A DNA stretch of 23,671 bases from Oscillospiraceae bacterium (GTDB taxonomy: Bacteria > Bacillota > Clostridia > Oscillospirales > Oscillospiraceae): contig JAEDJB010000012.1 of assembly GCA_016296565.1 (NCBI GenBank), forward strand, positions 1-23,671. The letters run 5' to 3'. The notes under the pieces are model-generated. The model worked only from the letters and a program-made list of their open reading frames with translations, had not been told where the DNA came from and ran no database searches. Shown piece after piece: positions 6,653 through 13,600 of this stretch; the first letter of the stretch is position 1, and every line of letters starts with the position of its first letter. Made by a program: the position numbers and the translations under genes.

Positions 6653-7168
6653 TTACAGCGCCAGCTTCTCCCGGATATAGGCCCCCACCTGGTCGCCGCT
6701 GAGCTGGAGGACGAAGGACAGCTCGTTTTCAATGAGCCCTTCTGCCCGGCGCATGGCGGCCTCGTCGGCGGCGGTGAGCTTTTTGCCCTTGGCGCTCAGG
6801 GCAACCCGGTGCCGGTAAATGCAGCTGACCAGCTCCAGCAGCTCCCGCAGGTTGCAGGCCTTGATGATGGCCTGAAAGCTGGCGGCCCGGACCTTCCGGT
6901 CCTCAATCCAGGGCAGGGCGGACTCCCTGGTGGAGAGAATCAGCGCGTCCACCTCCCCCCGGCTGGGCAGCCGCTGCATCTTGGCCAGCAGGGTGGGGCT
7001 GCTGGTGGGGACAAAGATGGTGGAGCCCTGGTCGGCCACGGGCTTGAGAATATAAAATGTTTTGGGTTCGCCTTTGCCGGTGGGTGCGTCCACCCGGATG
7101 TCTTCCACAAGGCAGACGCCGTTGCAGGAATAACTCACGTAGTCGCCTTTGCGGTATTCTTCTGCCAT
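6653..7168 (-). CDS. CarD/CdnL family transcription regulator
   Basis: This 171-residue protein has an N-terminal Tudor-like RNA polymerase interaction domain (about 4-60: YRKGDYVSYSCNGVCLVEDI ... FYILKPVADQGSTIFVPT), typical of CarD_CdnL_TRCF proteins that bind the RNAP beta subunit. It also has an all-helical C-terminal DNA-binding domain (about 70-171). The start is at 7168 because GGAGG is 6 bases upstream. CarD proteins stabilise the open complex, often at rRNA and housekeeping promoters. This one may be one of several paralogues that clostridia carry; its targets are not visible. It has an extended -10 promoter at 7244-7252 and a GC-rich leader hairpin, and is probably co-transcribed with the nucleotidyltransferase gene. 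Confidence 0.9.
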   Translation of the reverse strand: MAEEYRKGDYVSYSCNGVCLVEDIRVDAPTGKGEPKTFYILKPVADQGSTIFVPTSSPTLLAKMQRLPSRGEVDALILSTRESALPWIEDRKVRAASFQAIIKACNLRELLELVSCIYRHRVALSAKGKKLTAADEAAMRRAEGLIENELSFVLQLSGDQVGAYIREKLAL

Positions 7169-7206
7169 AGAGGGCCTCCTTCCGGTCCGGTTCAACGATA
7201 GGGAAA

Positions 7207-7235
7207 GGCCTGGCAAGGGAAGGCAATGCCAGGCC
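7207..7235 (-). promoter_or_regulatory. Leader hairpin of the CarD-like gene
   Basis: GGCCTGGCA and TGCCAGGCC form a 9-bp stem in the transcribed leader, followed on the minus strand only by TTTCCC. It could act as a weak attenuator or as an RNA-stabilising hairpin. Confidence 0.45.
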
Positions 7236-7243
7236 ACTTATAC

Positions 7244-7252
7244 ATTATAGCA
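7244..7252 (-). promoter_or_regulatory. Extended -10 promoter of the CarD-like gene
   Basis: On the minus strand TGCTATAAT gives a perfect TATAAT with an extended TGN. The -35 is poor (TGGTTT at 17 bases). The rest of the 7169-7515 gap holds this promoter, the leader hairpin and the flavodoxin control region. Confidence 0.6.
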
Positions 7253-7327
7253 AAAATATCAGGCGGAAACCAGGGTGTTTTTCAACAAATAAACGAAAGA
7301 GATTTTCGACGGAACCACCAAAAGGGG

Positions 7328-7356
7328 TTGACACCGGAGGAAGAGGATGGTATACT
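7328..7356 (+). promoter_or_regulatory. Flavodoxin promoter
   Basis: A perfect TTGACA and TATACT are separated by 17 bases. The predicted start is near 7363, giving a leader of about 150 bases. Confidence 0.85.
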
Positions 7357-7366
7357 TTCGTCAGTG

Positions 7367-7382
7367 GTTAGCTAAAGCTAAC
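7367..7382. promoter_or_regulatory. Palindromic operator 1 of the flavodoxin gene
   Basis: GTTAGCTAAAGCTAAC is a perfect palindrome of the form GTTAGC-N4-GCTAAC placed at the predicted transcription start. The same form recurs at 7421. It resembles DtxR-type or other metal-regulator sites, but the regulator is not identified. Confidence 0.6.
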
Positions 7383-7420
7383 TTGTGTACCGGGTAGGTG
7401 CACTTTTTCTTGGCAGATTA

Positions 7421-7436
7421 GTTAGCCTGAGCTAAC
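7421..7436. promoter_or_regulatory. Palindromic operator 2 of the flavodoxin gene
   Basis: GTTAGCCTGAGCTAAC repeats the GTTAGC-N4-GCTAAC form with a different centre, 54 bases after the first copy. The arms are conserved while the centre varies, as expected for a protein-binding site. Confidence 0.6.
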
Positions 7437-7515
7437 CAACGTGGGAAACCAATTTCTCTGATGCGCACAGAGGGACAAGGGCCCATGACTTTTACCAGCA
7501 AGGAGGCTGAGACCG

Positions 7516-7935
7516 ATGAACGAACTTGCAGTCATCTTTTGGTCCGGCACGGGCAACACCGCTTCCATGGCTGCCGCCGTGGTGGAGGGAGCCGGTTCCC
7601 AGGCCAAACTCGTGAACATAAACGACATTACCGCCGACCAGGCCGCCCGGTATGACCGTCTGGCGCTGGGCTGCCCCTCCATGGGGGACGAGGTCCTGGA
7701 GGAAGACGTTTTTGAGCCCTTCTTCACCGCGCTGGAGGGGCAGCTCTCCGGCAAGAAGGTGGTCCTGTTCGGCTCCTACGATTGGGGCGACGGCCAGTGG
7801 ATGCGGGACTGGGCTGAGCGGACGAAAAAGGCCGGCGCCCAGCTGTGCGCCGACCCGCTGATCGTCAACCTGGCCCCTGACGCCGACGGCCTGGCCAAGT
7901 GCCGGGCCCTGGGAGCGGCGCTTGCCAGCGCCTGA
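7516..7935 (+). CDS. Short-chain flavodoxin
   Basis: This 139-residue flavodoxin is an FMN-binding electron carrier that can replace ferredoxin. The phosphate-binding loop SGTGNT lies at residues 10-15, the second FMN loop is at about 55-62 (LGCPSMGDE), and the third is FGSYDWGDGQW (about 88-99). The length is typical of the short-chain class. AAGGAGG is 10 bases before the ATG. It is a single-gene unit with a strong promoter, two matching palindromes in the leader and its own terminator. Since flavodoxins are commonly induced by iron starvation, the palindromes may be operators for a DtxR- or Fur-type repressor; this is inference. Confidence 0.93.
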   Translation: MNELAVIFWSGTGNTASMAAAVVEGAGSQAKLVNINDITADQAARYDRLALGCPSMGDEVLEEDVFEPFFTALEGQLSGKKVVLFGSYDWGDGQWMRDWAERTKKAGAQLCADPLIVNLAPDADGLAKCRALGAALASA

Positions 7936-7982
7936 CCAGGCAGAATTCTTTCTATTTAGACTCCTTTTCGCGGATATACGCA

Positions 7983-8024
7983 CACCACCGGGGCGATCAA
8001 AAGATCGCCCCGGTGGTGCTTTTT
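7983..8024. terminator. Terminator between flavodoxin and the SLH-GH18 gene
   Basis: CACCACCGGGGCGAT pairs with ATCGCCCCGGTGGTG across a CAAAAG loop, followed by CTTTTT. It serves the flavodoxin gene and may also stop the convergent gene. Confidence 0.9.
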
Positions 8025-8031
8025 CGTGTGG

Positions 8032-9684
8032 TCAGGCGCAGGCGTCCAGCACGTTGAAGTGAAGGGCCTCGTCGGTGAGGTTGGGGATGGTCCCCAGCCG
8101 CCACAGGGAGACGGAGGTGATGCCGAAGAGCTTGGCCAGCCGGACCTTTTCCCCCACGCTGCGGCCATCCTCATACCAGAGAAAGACGTTCTGGCCGCTC
8201 TCGGTGGTGTAGGTCAGGTAGGGGTTCCGGTAGGTCTCCGACCAGCCCATCACCGCCCCCTGCTGAAGGCGGGAAGCCACCGTGGACATGGCGGGATGGG
8301 TGGGGGTCTCGCTCACCAGTTTGCCGCTGCCGTCTATCTGCCAGGCGGTGGCGGCGCAGCTGATGGCCAGGGCCAGCTTGGACACGTCCTCCACCCCGGT
8401 GTCCGGGTCTGTGGCGGCCCGGAGGGAGTAGTACACCGACTGGATGGGGGTGAGGGCGGCGTTCTTGTAATAGGTGGTCCCCAGGAATCCGGCCAGGGAG
8501 ACGGGCTGGTAGTCGTGGGCCATGAGGATGACCTTGTCCGCCAGGCGGCCGATGGCCCGGTAGTCGTAGCCGTCGTAATAGGTGCCGTCAGCGGTGGCGG
8601 GCATGACGGTCACCGTCAGGGACAGTCCCTGGGCCTTCAGCCGCTGGGACAGAACGGTGAGGAACTGGACGAAGTTGGTCCGGTTGCCGGACCCAGCCAG
8701 CCCCTCAAAGTCGATGGTGACCCCGGTGTAGGGGGAGGTCCCCAGCTTGTCATAGACCCGGGTGGCCTCGGCCACAATCAGGTCCGCGGCGGTCTCCCGG
8801 CTGGCGGCGCTGCTCAGCAGGGCAGTGAGCCCGCCCCCGGTGTTGTCCATAAACACCGACAGGTTCAGCTGGCAGCCGTTGGCCCGGAGCTGGTTTACCG
8901 CGTCCTCATATCCCGCGGGGATGGCGTAGACGTTGCCCCCGGAGGAGGTGGTGTTCAGGGCGGGGCCGGTGCTGCTGGTGTAGGTCATCCGGCTCCAACC
9001 CAGGCTGACGGCGTCCATGTCCCGGGTCAGACTGATCTGGGAATAGGAGGAAATGGCGTAAAATCCGTGGAGCCAGTTGGTTTTTGCGGTGTACTTTTCG
9101 TACATCCGCACCAGCATGGCGGCGGCCTGCTCCCGGGTGGCGGAGGAGGCGGGGGCAAAGCGGGTGCCGGAGACCCCCTTGGTCATGCCGATGTCGTAGG
9201 CTACCACGATGTAGCCCCGGTTGGTGGTCACGTCGGTGAAGGGCAGGTCATACCCGGCGGATTTCTGGGCAATGTCCTGGTAGCCCAGGGCCCGGACCAG
9301 CATCACCGCCATGTCCTCCCGGGTGATGGGGGCGTCGGGACGGAAGGCGCCTCCCTGGTCGATGGCCCCGTTCTCAGCGGCGGCGGCTAAGTAGGCGGCG
9401 GCCCAGTGGCCCTTGGTGTCCGTAAAGCCGGGGTCAGAGCCGGTGCTGGTGTTCCAGCCCAGCATCCGGCAGAGAACTGTGACGAACTGGGCCCGGCTAA
9501 TGGTGTGGCCGTAGCCGAAGACCCCGGGGGCGGTGCCCTCCATGAGGCCGTAGGTTTTGGCGGCCTGCACATCGGAGACCGCCCAGCTGTCCGCGGGAAC
9601 GTCGGAATATCCTGCCGCTGCCAGGGCGGTGCAGGGCATGGCCAGCAGAACCAGCGCCAGCAGCAGGGAGAGTGTCTTTTTCAT
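8032..9684 (-). CDS. S-layer-anchored GH18 glycosidase (SleL/YaaH-like)
   Basis: This 550-residue secreted protein has a signal peptide (MKKTLSLLLALVLLAMPCTALAAAG). Three SLH domains (about 26-75, 85-132, 146-196) bind pyruvylated wall polymer. A GH18 barrel (about 204-550) resembles N-acetylglucosaminidases such as SleL/YaaH, which cut spore cortex or wall glycan. The active-site strand reads GVTIDFE, with Asp325 and catalytic Glu327 kept; the first acidic positions of the classical DxxDxDxE motif are Thr. MAHDY (388-392) and the late LWRLG (Trp528) are also GH18-typical. AAAGGA lies 6 bases before the chosen ATG; a more distant upstream in-frame start would lie inside the promoter. It is a single gene with its own promoter. 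Confidence 0.92.
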   Translation of the reverse strand: MKKTLSLLLALVLLAMPCTALAAAGYSDVPADSWAVSDVQAAKTYGLMEGTAPGVFGYGHTISRAQFVTVLCRMLGWNTSTGSDPGFTDTKGHWAAAYLAAAAENGAIDQGGAFRPDAPITREDMAVMLVRALGYQDIAQKSAGYDLPFTDVTTNRGYIVVAYDIGMTKGVSGTRFAPASSATREQAAAMLVRMYEKYTAKTNWLHGFYAISSYSQISLTRDMDAVSLGWSRMTYTSSTGPALNTTSSGGNVYAIPAGYEDAVNQLRANGCQLNLSVFMDNTGGGLTALLSSAASRETAADLIVAEATRVYDKLGTSPYTGVTIDFEGLAGSGNRTNFVQFLTVLSQRLKAQGLSLTVTVMPATADGTYYDGYDYRAIGRLADKVILMAHDYQPVSLAGFLGTTYYKNAALTPIQSVYYSLRAATDPDTGVEDVSKLALAISCAATAWQIDGSGKLVSETPTHPAMSTVASRLQQGAVMGWSETYRNPYLTYTTESGQNVFLWYEDGRSVGEKVRLAKLFGITSVSLWRLGTIPNLTDEALHFNVLDACA

Positions 9685-9721
9685 AGAGAATCCTTTCCAG
9701 GGGGTGGGTGCTTGCCCACCT

Positions 9722-9750
9722 ATGATACCATGGAGGTTTATAAATGTCAA
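9722..9750 (-). promoter_or_regulatory. Promoter of the SLH-GH18 gene
   Basis: On the minus strand a perfect TTGACA and TATCAT are separated by 17 bases. The leader that follows contains a small GGTGGGCAAGCACCCACC hairpin at about 9703-9720. Confidence 0.75.
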
Positions 9751-9788
9751 TCAACGGGCCGGACGGGCCGTATGGCGTCGAAAACCGA

Positions 9789-9817
9789 TTGACAAAAAAA
9801 TATTTGACTCATATAAT
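9789..9817 (+). promoter_or_regulatory. Promoter of the mgtE transcript
   Basis: A full consensus promoter, TTGACA and TATAAT 17 bases apart. The predicted start near 9824 leaves a leader of about 235 bases before mgtE. Confidence 0.92.
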
Positions 9818-9831
9818 AAGGAAGGGTTTCT

Positions 9832-9861
9832 ATGTGGAATCCTAATCTGAGAACAAAGTGA
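9832..9861 (+). CDS. mgtE leader small ORF 1 (9 residues)
   Basis: A frame of nine codons (MWNPNLRTK) begins only about 8 bases after the predicted transcription start, behind GGAAGGG. Its stop codon TGA overlaps the ribosome site of the next small frame, so the two may be coupled. It is a candidate leader peptide only. Confidence 0.35.
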   Translation: MWNPNLRTK

Positions 9862-9871
9862 GGTGGAACCC

Positions 9872-9961
9872 ATGGACGCAGGCGGTAGTAACGGCACCTT
9901 GGCGGGCCGATTTTCCCGGTCATTGGACGAGCCGCCGATACGGCGTCCGTTCGGCCACTGA
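9872..9961 (+). CDS. mgtE leader small ORF 2 (29 residues, DEPP-containing)
   Basis: AGGTGG is 5 bases before an ATG that opens a 29-codon frame ending at 9961. The C-terminal half contains SLDEPPIRRPF, an acidic pair followed by prolines and arginines. This recalls the Enterobacteria MgtL leader peptide (MEPDPTPLPRRR...), where Asp/Glu-Pro runs destabilise ribosomes at low Mg2+ and so switch on a Mg2+ transporter. The downstream gene here also encodes a Mg2+ transporter. The parallel is inference; no homology is claimed. Confidence 0.4.
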   Translation: MDAGGSNGTLAGRFSRSLDEPPIRRPFGH

Positions 9962-10058
9962 AAGCGATAGATCGGCCACCGGTGTGTCTTACTTCCTGCT
10001 TAAAGAAACTGGACGCGTCAACGCGCCCTGACACGAAAACAGCTGGGAGGAGATGCCA

Positions 10059-11438
10059 ATGGCAGAGAAAGCGGTCGTCACCCTGGAGGAAACTCTGGCG
10101 GCCCTGGTGGAAGGAAAGAAATACACCACGCTGCGGGACATCCTCGTAACCATGAACGCCTCGGATATCGCGGCGATCTTCGAGGAGATGCCCGAAGGCA
10201 AGCTGCCGCTGCTGTTCCGGCTTTTGCCCAAGGAACTGGCGGCGGAGACCTTTGTTCAAATGGAGCCGGAGGCCCAGGAGCTCTTGATCCAGGGCTTTTC
10301 CGACAACGAACTGAAAGAAGTCGTCGACGAGCTGTACGTGGACGACGCGGTGGACATCGTGGAAGAGATGCCCGCCAACGTGGTCAAGCGCATTCTGAAG
10401 CAGGCAGACCCGGAAATGCGCAAGATGATCAACGAAATTCTGAAATACCCGGACGACAGCGCCGGGAGCATCATGACCACGGAGTACGTCAGTCTCCGGC
10501 CGGACATGACCGCGGAGGAGGCCATCAAGCGCATCCGCCGCACCGGTGTGGACAAGGAAACCATCTACACCTGCTACGTTACCGACAACAACCGGAAGCT
10601 TATCGGCATGATCTCCCTGCGGACCCTTCTGCTCTGCGAGGATGACGACGTGCTGGAGGAGGTCATGGAGAACAACGTGATCTCCGTGAACACCCTGGAG
10701 GACCAGGAGAGCGTGGCCCAGATGATGGCCAAGTACGACTGGGCCGCCATGCCCGTTGTGGACCAGGAGAACCGCCTGGTGGGCATCGTCACCGTGGACG
10801 ACGCCATCGACGTCTTACAGGAAGAGACCACGGAGGACTTTGAAAAGCTGGCCGGTATGACCCCTACGGACAAGCCCTATCTCCGCACCGGCGTGCTGGA
10901 GACCTGGAAGTCCCGTGTCCCCTGGCTGCTGATCCTGATGCTGTCGGCCACCCTGACCAGCATGGTGCTCACCAGCTTCGAGACCTCTCTGGCGGCCTGC
11001 ACCGTCCTCACCGCCTTCATCCCCATGCTGACGGGTACCGGCGGCAACAGCGGCACCCAGTCCTCGGTGGCGGTGATCCGTGCCCTGTCCCTGGGCGAGG
11101 TGGAGTTTGTGGACACCATCCGGGTGATCTGGAAGGAGATCCGGGTGGCGGTGATGTGCGGCGTCACCCTGGCGGCCTGCAACTTTGTAAAGCTTCTGGT
11201 GGTGGACCGGATGCTTCTGGGCAACAGCAGCGTTACCGTTCCCGTGGCGGCGGTGATCTGCGTTACCATGGTCTTTACGGTGCTGTGCGCCAAGACGGTG
11301 GGCTGCGTGCTCCCCCTGCTGGCGGAGAAGATCCACCTGGACCCGGCGGTGATGGCAAGCCCCTTCATCTCCACCATCGTGGACGTGCTCACCCTGCTCA
11401 TCTATTTCCAGGTGGCCCGGGCCATCCTGCATATCTGA
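10059..11438 (+). CDS. mgtE: Magnesium transporter MgtE
   Basis: This 459-residue inner-membrane Mg2+ channel has the complete family order. The MgtE N domain is a helical superhelix at about 15-130 (MNASDIAAIFEEMPEGKLPLLFRLLPKE). Two CBS domains at about 137-255 bind Mg2+ and gate the pore. The connecting helix and five-helix membrane domain run from about 285 to the end and include the signature LTGTGGNSGTQSS (325-336), which lines the pore. The start at 10059 has GGGAGG 8 bases upstream; an ATG at 10053 is too close to it. It is a single gene with a consensus promoter and a long leader. The CBS pair should close the channel when cytosolic Mg2+ is high. Confidence 0.97.
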   Translation: MAEKAVVTLEETLAALVEGKKYTTLRDILVTMNASDIAAIFEEMPEGKLPLLFRLLPKELAAETFVQMEPEAQELLIQGFSDNELKEVVDELYVDDAVDIVEEMPANVVKRILKQADPEMRKMINEILKYPDDSAGSIMTTEYVSLRPDMTAEEAIKRIRRTGVDKETIYTCYVTDNNRKLIGMISLRTLLLCEDDDVLEEVMENNVISVNTLEDQESVAQMMAKYDWAAMPVVDQENRLVGIVTVDDAIDVLQEETTEDFEKLAGMTPTDKPYLRTGVLETWKSRVPWLLILMLSATLTSMVLTSFETSLAACTVLTAFIPMLTGTGGNSGTQSSVAVIRALSLGEVEFVDTIRVIWKEIRVAVMCGVTLAACNFVKLLVVDRMLLGNSSVTVPVAAVICVTMVFTVLCAKTVGCVLPLLAEKIHLDPAVMASPFISTIVDVLTLLIYFQVARAILHI

Positions 11439-11446
11439 CACAAAAT

Positions 11447-11489
11447 ATCCGGCGCAGGACAAGAAGGGTTGTCCTGCGCCGGATGTTTT
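11447..11489. terminator. Terminator between mgtE and the PNPOx-like gene
   Basis: A 16-bp stem (ATCCGGCGCAGGACAA with its complement, loop GAAGGG) is followed by GTTTTA and preceded by AAAAT. It suits the two convergent genes on either side. Confidence 0.88.
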
Positions 11490-11507
11490 ATGTGTCTGAA
11501 TTTGCTA

Positions 11508-11987
11508 TCAGTATGCCCCGCCCCGGTAAGCCTTGCCGGTGAGCTGCTCCACGTCAATGCGGAGGACGGCGGTCTTGTCCAGGGTCTTGTTCACGAAGTC
11601 CAGGCCGGTGTCGATGGCGCCCTCGCAGAAGCGATAGATGAAGGTCTCCATCACCTGGCGGCGCTCGGCTTCGTCCTCCACCTGGGAGATCTTGCCGGTG
11701 GCGATGACGCTCTCAAAAGCAGCGGTGACCTCCTGGGGCAGGATCTCGGAGCTGAGAATGGCGGAGAAGCAAACCTTGCTGTCCCGGTTGATGGCGTCGA
11801 TCTTGTAGCCGACTTTGGCGGAGTGGATGTAGATCTTTTCGTTCAGATAGATGTAGTTTACGGGGACTGCGTAGGGATAGCCGTCGTCTCCGTTCACGGC
11901 CAGAATGCCGTGATGGCCCTTTTCAAAGAGAGCCTTGGCCTCGCTGTCGGGGAGCTGGCGCTTGATCTTGTTCATTTTGCGTTCCAT
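11508..11987 (-). CDS. PNPOx-like flavoprotein (NimA family)
   Basis: This 159-residue split-barrel protein belongs to the pyridoxamine 5'-phosphate oxidase-like superfamily, close to the NimA group. The pattern ILAVNGDDGYPYAVPVNYIYLNEKIYIHSAKVGYKIDAI (about 28-66) is typical: the PYAVPVNY strand and the HSA..GxK loop contact flavin phosphate. It probably binds FMN and reduces small molecules such as nitro compounds, but the substrate cannot be told from sequence. AGGAGG is 7 bases before the ATG. It is divergent from the Crp/Fnr gene and shares a 126-base control region with it, so that regulator may control it; this is inference. Confidence 0.9.
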   Translation of the reverse strand: MERKMNKIKRQLPDSEAKALFEKGHHGILAVNGDDGYPYAVPVNYIYLNEKIYIHSAKVGYKIDAINRDSKVCFSAILSSEILPQEVTAAFESVIATGKISQVEDEAERRQVMETFIYRFCEGAIDTGLDFVNKTLDKTAVLRIDVEQLTGKAYRGGAY

Positions 11988-12060
11988 ACTGGTACCTCCT
12001 TGTTTTCCGTTTGCTGGTATCCCTAGGATAGCAGGAGGAAAAGAAAATTTTCTGTTGCGG

Positions 12061-12089
12061 TTGCATCATTCGCAAAAATAATTTACACT
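12061..12089 (+). promoter_or_regulatory. Promoter of the Crp/Fnr regulator gene
   Basis: TTGCAT and TACACT are separated by 17 bases, about 25 bases before the start codon. The region to the left carries no clear -10/-35 pair for the divergent flavoprotein gene. Confidence 0.6.
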
Positions 12090-12113
12090 GAAACCAAAAA
12101 GGAGGCGAAAGGC

Positions 12114-12782
12114 ATGGACCCGAAGGAACTGGTAAAAAGCTGCCCGCTGTTCCGGGGCATTGACCCGGAGGATCTGGGGGCCATGCTCAAGTGCATGTCC
12201 GCCCGGGAGATTGAGCCGGAGCGGGGAGAGTTCATCATGACCACCCCTGGTTCCGACCCCCTCATGGGGGTGGTGCTGGCCGGCGAGGTGGAGATGATCA
12301 GCGAGGACTACTTCGGCAAGAAGTCCCTGCTCACCGTGCTGCCGGTGGGGAGCGTCTTTGGGGAGAGCTACTCCTGCGTGAAGGCCCGGAACCGGACCAT
12401 CGCCTACCAGGCCAGCGGGAAGTGCCGGGTGCTGCTGCTGGACTATGACCGCATCCTCCACGCCTGCAAGCTGGTGTGCCGGTTTCACCACCGGATGATC
12501 GAGAACATGGTGGAGCTGATTGCGGAGAAAAACCTGGAGCTCATTGAAAAGCTGGAGGTCACCTCCCGCACCAGCATCCGGGAGAAGCTGCTGACCTACC
12601 TGACCCGCCAGGCCGAGCGGACAGGGAGCGCCACCTTCCAGGTCCCCATGGGCCGGACGGAGCTGGCGGAGTACCTGTGCACCGACCGTTCCGCCATGAC
12701 CAGGGAGCTGTCCCGGATGCGGGAGGAGAGGCTCATTGCTTTCGACAAGCGAACCTTCACTCTGCTGGATTGGAAAAAGTGA
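12114..12782 (+). CDS. Crp/Fnr family transcriptional regulator
   Basis: This 222-residue regulator has a cyclic-nucleotide-binding-like beta roll at about 12-120 (FRGIDPEDLGAML ... VVLAGEVEMISEDYFGKKSLLTVLPVGSVFGE). A dimerisation helix lies at about 125-150, and a winged helix at about 155-220 contains the helix-turn-helix GRTELAEYLCTDRSAMTRELSRM. The N-terminal Cys residues do not form a clear Fnr 4Fe-4S pattern, and the cAMP-contact residues are not evident, so the ligand is unknown. In clostridia such regulators often respond to redox or nitrosative stress. The GGAGG site is 10 bases before the ATG. It is divergent from a flavin reductase-like gene, which is a plausible target. Confidence 0.92.
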   Translation: MDPKELVKSCPLFRGIDPEDLGAMLKCMSAREIEPERGEFIMTTPGSDPLMGVVLAGEVEMISEDYFGKKSLLTVLPVGSVFGESYSCVKARNRTIAYQASGKCRVLLLDYDRILHACKLVCRFHHRMIENMVELIAEKNLELIEKLEVTSRTSIREKLLTYLTRQAERTGSATFQVPMGRTELAEYLCTDRSAMTRELSRMREERLIAFDKRTFTLLDWKK

Positions 12783-12795
12783 GAACTTGCGAGTA

Positions 12796-12826
12796 CGCCC
12801 CGGCTGCTTATAGCAGCCGGGGCGTT
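12796..12826 (+). terminator. Terminator after the Crp/Fnr gene
   Basis: CGCCCCGGCTGCT pairs with AGCAGCCGGGGCG across TAT, followed by TTGGTTT. It also lies just past the end of the convergent lipoprotein gene. Confidence 0.75.
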
Positions 12827-12839
12827 GGTTTATCAGCGG

Positions 12840-13583
12840 TTACGGCAGGGCGTACTGCCAGGTGACGGTTTCCTCTTCCTCCGGGGTAACGGCGGTGATT
12901 TGCAGGGTGCTGTCGTCCAGCCACCGGGCGTAGAGAACGTGAATGGCGTCCTGCCCACTCCACGCCGGGAGGGTCAGGTCCTGGGCCTGGCCGATGGACA
13001 GGTCGATGAGCCGCACGGTCCAGTCCGCGCTGGGGACCTGGGGGCACCAGGTGAGCACGGCCTTGGTGCCGTCGGGGCTGAAAAACTGCTGGAAGGACAG
13101 CGCGTCGCCGTCCTGGAATTGGTATACCGGCTCCAAGGTCTCGTCCCCGTCCCACCGGGCGAAGGTGACGCCATCGGGAAGGACGGTCTCATAAAGGCCG
13201 CCGTAGGCCACCACGCCGTCCTGGACGGCCACCATAGTGTAAGCGTCTATGTCCGCGTCTAGCTTGGTGACCGTGCCGTCCAGGGTTACGGCGGCCAGCT
13301 CCGTGGGGCCGTCCAGGCTGGCTTTCTCCCGGCGGGTGCACAGAACGGTGTTCTCGTCCAGCCAGCCCTTGGGGTGGTAGGAGTAGTCAGGGTCCCCGTT
13401 CAGGTCGAACCGGAACAGGTCGGTGTCAAAGGGATCTTCGCTCTCGCTTACGCCTGTGGCCTGATAAAAGTCGAAGGCCTGGTTCTCCATCTCGGTCCAG
13501 GTCCCGTCCGCCAGGGTGGCTTCCCCGCAGGCGGTGAGGAAGAGCAGACAGAGAAGGGAAAGCAGCATACCGATCTTTTTCAT
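12840..13583 (-). CDS. Lipoprotein, beta-propeller-like
   Basis: This 247-residue protein has a lipobox signal (MKKIGMLLSLLCLLFLTAC, lipidated Cys at residue 19). The mature domain has repeated beta-strand units of the kind seen in TolB/WD40-like propellers, including FSPDGTKAVLTW and ARWLDDSTLQITAV, and repeated DxxT/VxxYGG turns. Its partner and ligand are unknown. The start at 13583 is chosen because GGAGG is 8 bases upstream and the encoded sequence then begins with a signal peptide. It follows a small membrane protein by 17 bases, so the two form an operon. Confidence 0.85.
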   Translation of the reverse strand: MKKIGMLLSLLCLLFLTACGEATLADGTWTEMENQAFDFYQATGVSESEDPFDTDLFRFDLNGDPDYSYHPKGWLDENTVLCTRREKASLDGPTELAAVTLDGTVTKLDADIDAYTMVAVQDGVVAYGGLYETVLPDGVTFARWDGDETLEPVYQFQDGDALSFQQFFSPDGTKAVLTWCPQVPSADWTVRLIDLSIGQAQDLTLPAWSGQDAIHVLYARWLDDSTLQITAVTPEEEETVTWQYALP

Positions 13584-13600
13584 ATGAGGTTCCTCCTTTT

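Larger units (their letters stand above)
9818..10050 (+). promoter_or_regulatory. Structured mgtE leader, possible Mg2+ control region
   Basis: About 235 untranslated bases precede mgtE. Visible pairings include CGCCG-ATA-CGGCG, and GGCCGAT (9905-9911), which can pair either with the nearby CCGGTC or with the distant ATCGGCC (9971-9977); these two pairings exclude each other. No poly-T terminator is seen. The core of the M-box riboswitch was looked for and not found beyond a GTGAGG. The stretch also carries two small frames, at 9832 and 9872. Confidence 0.4.

Noticed and set aside
8026..9390. A 454-codon open frame opposite the SLH-GH18 gene
   Set aside because: Gly/Val-rich shadow of a GC-rich gene, no ribosome site or recognisable domain.
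9703..9720. Third member of the dispersed GC-rich repeat family
   Set aside because: Only a short GGGTGCTTGCCCACC-type hairpin is shared in style; there is no long match, so it is treated as a plain leader hairpin.
9824..10050. M-box Mg2+ riboswitch before mgtE
   Set aside because: Only GTGAGG of the M-box core is present; the other conserved loops were not found, so the leader is described without naming a class.
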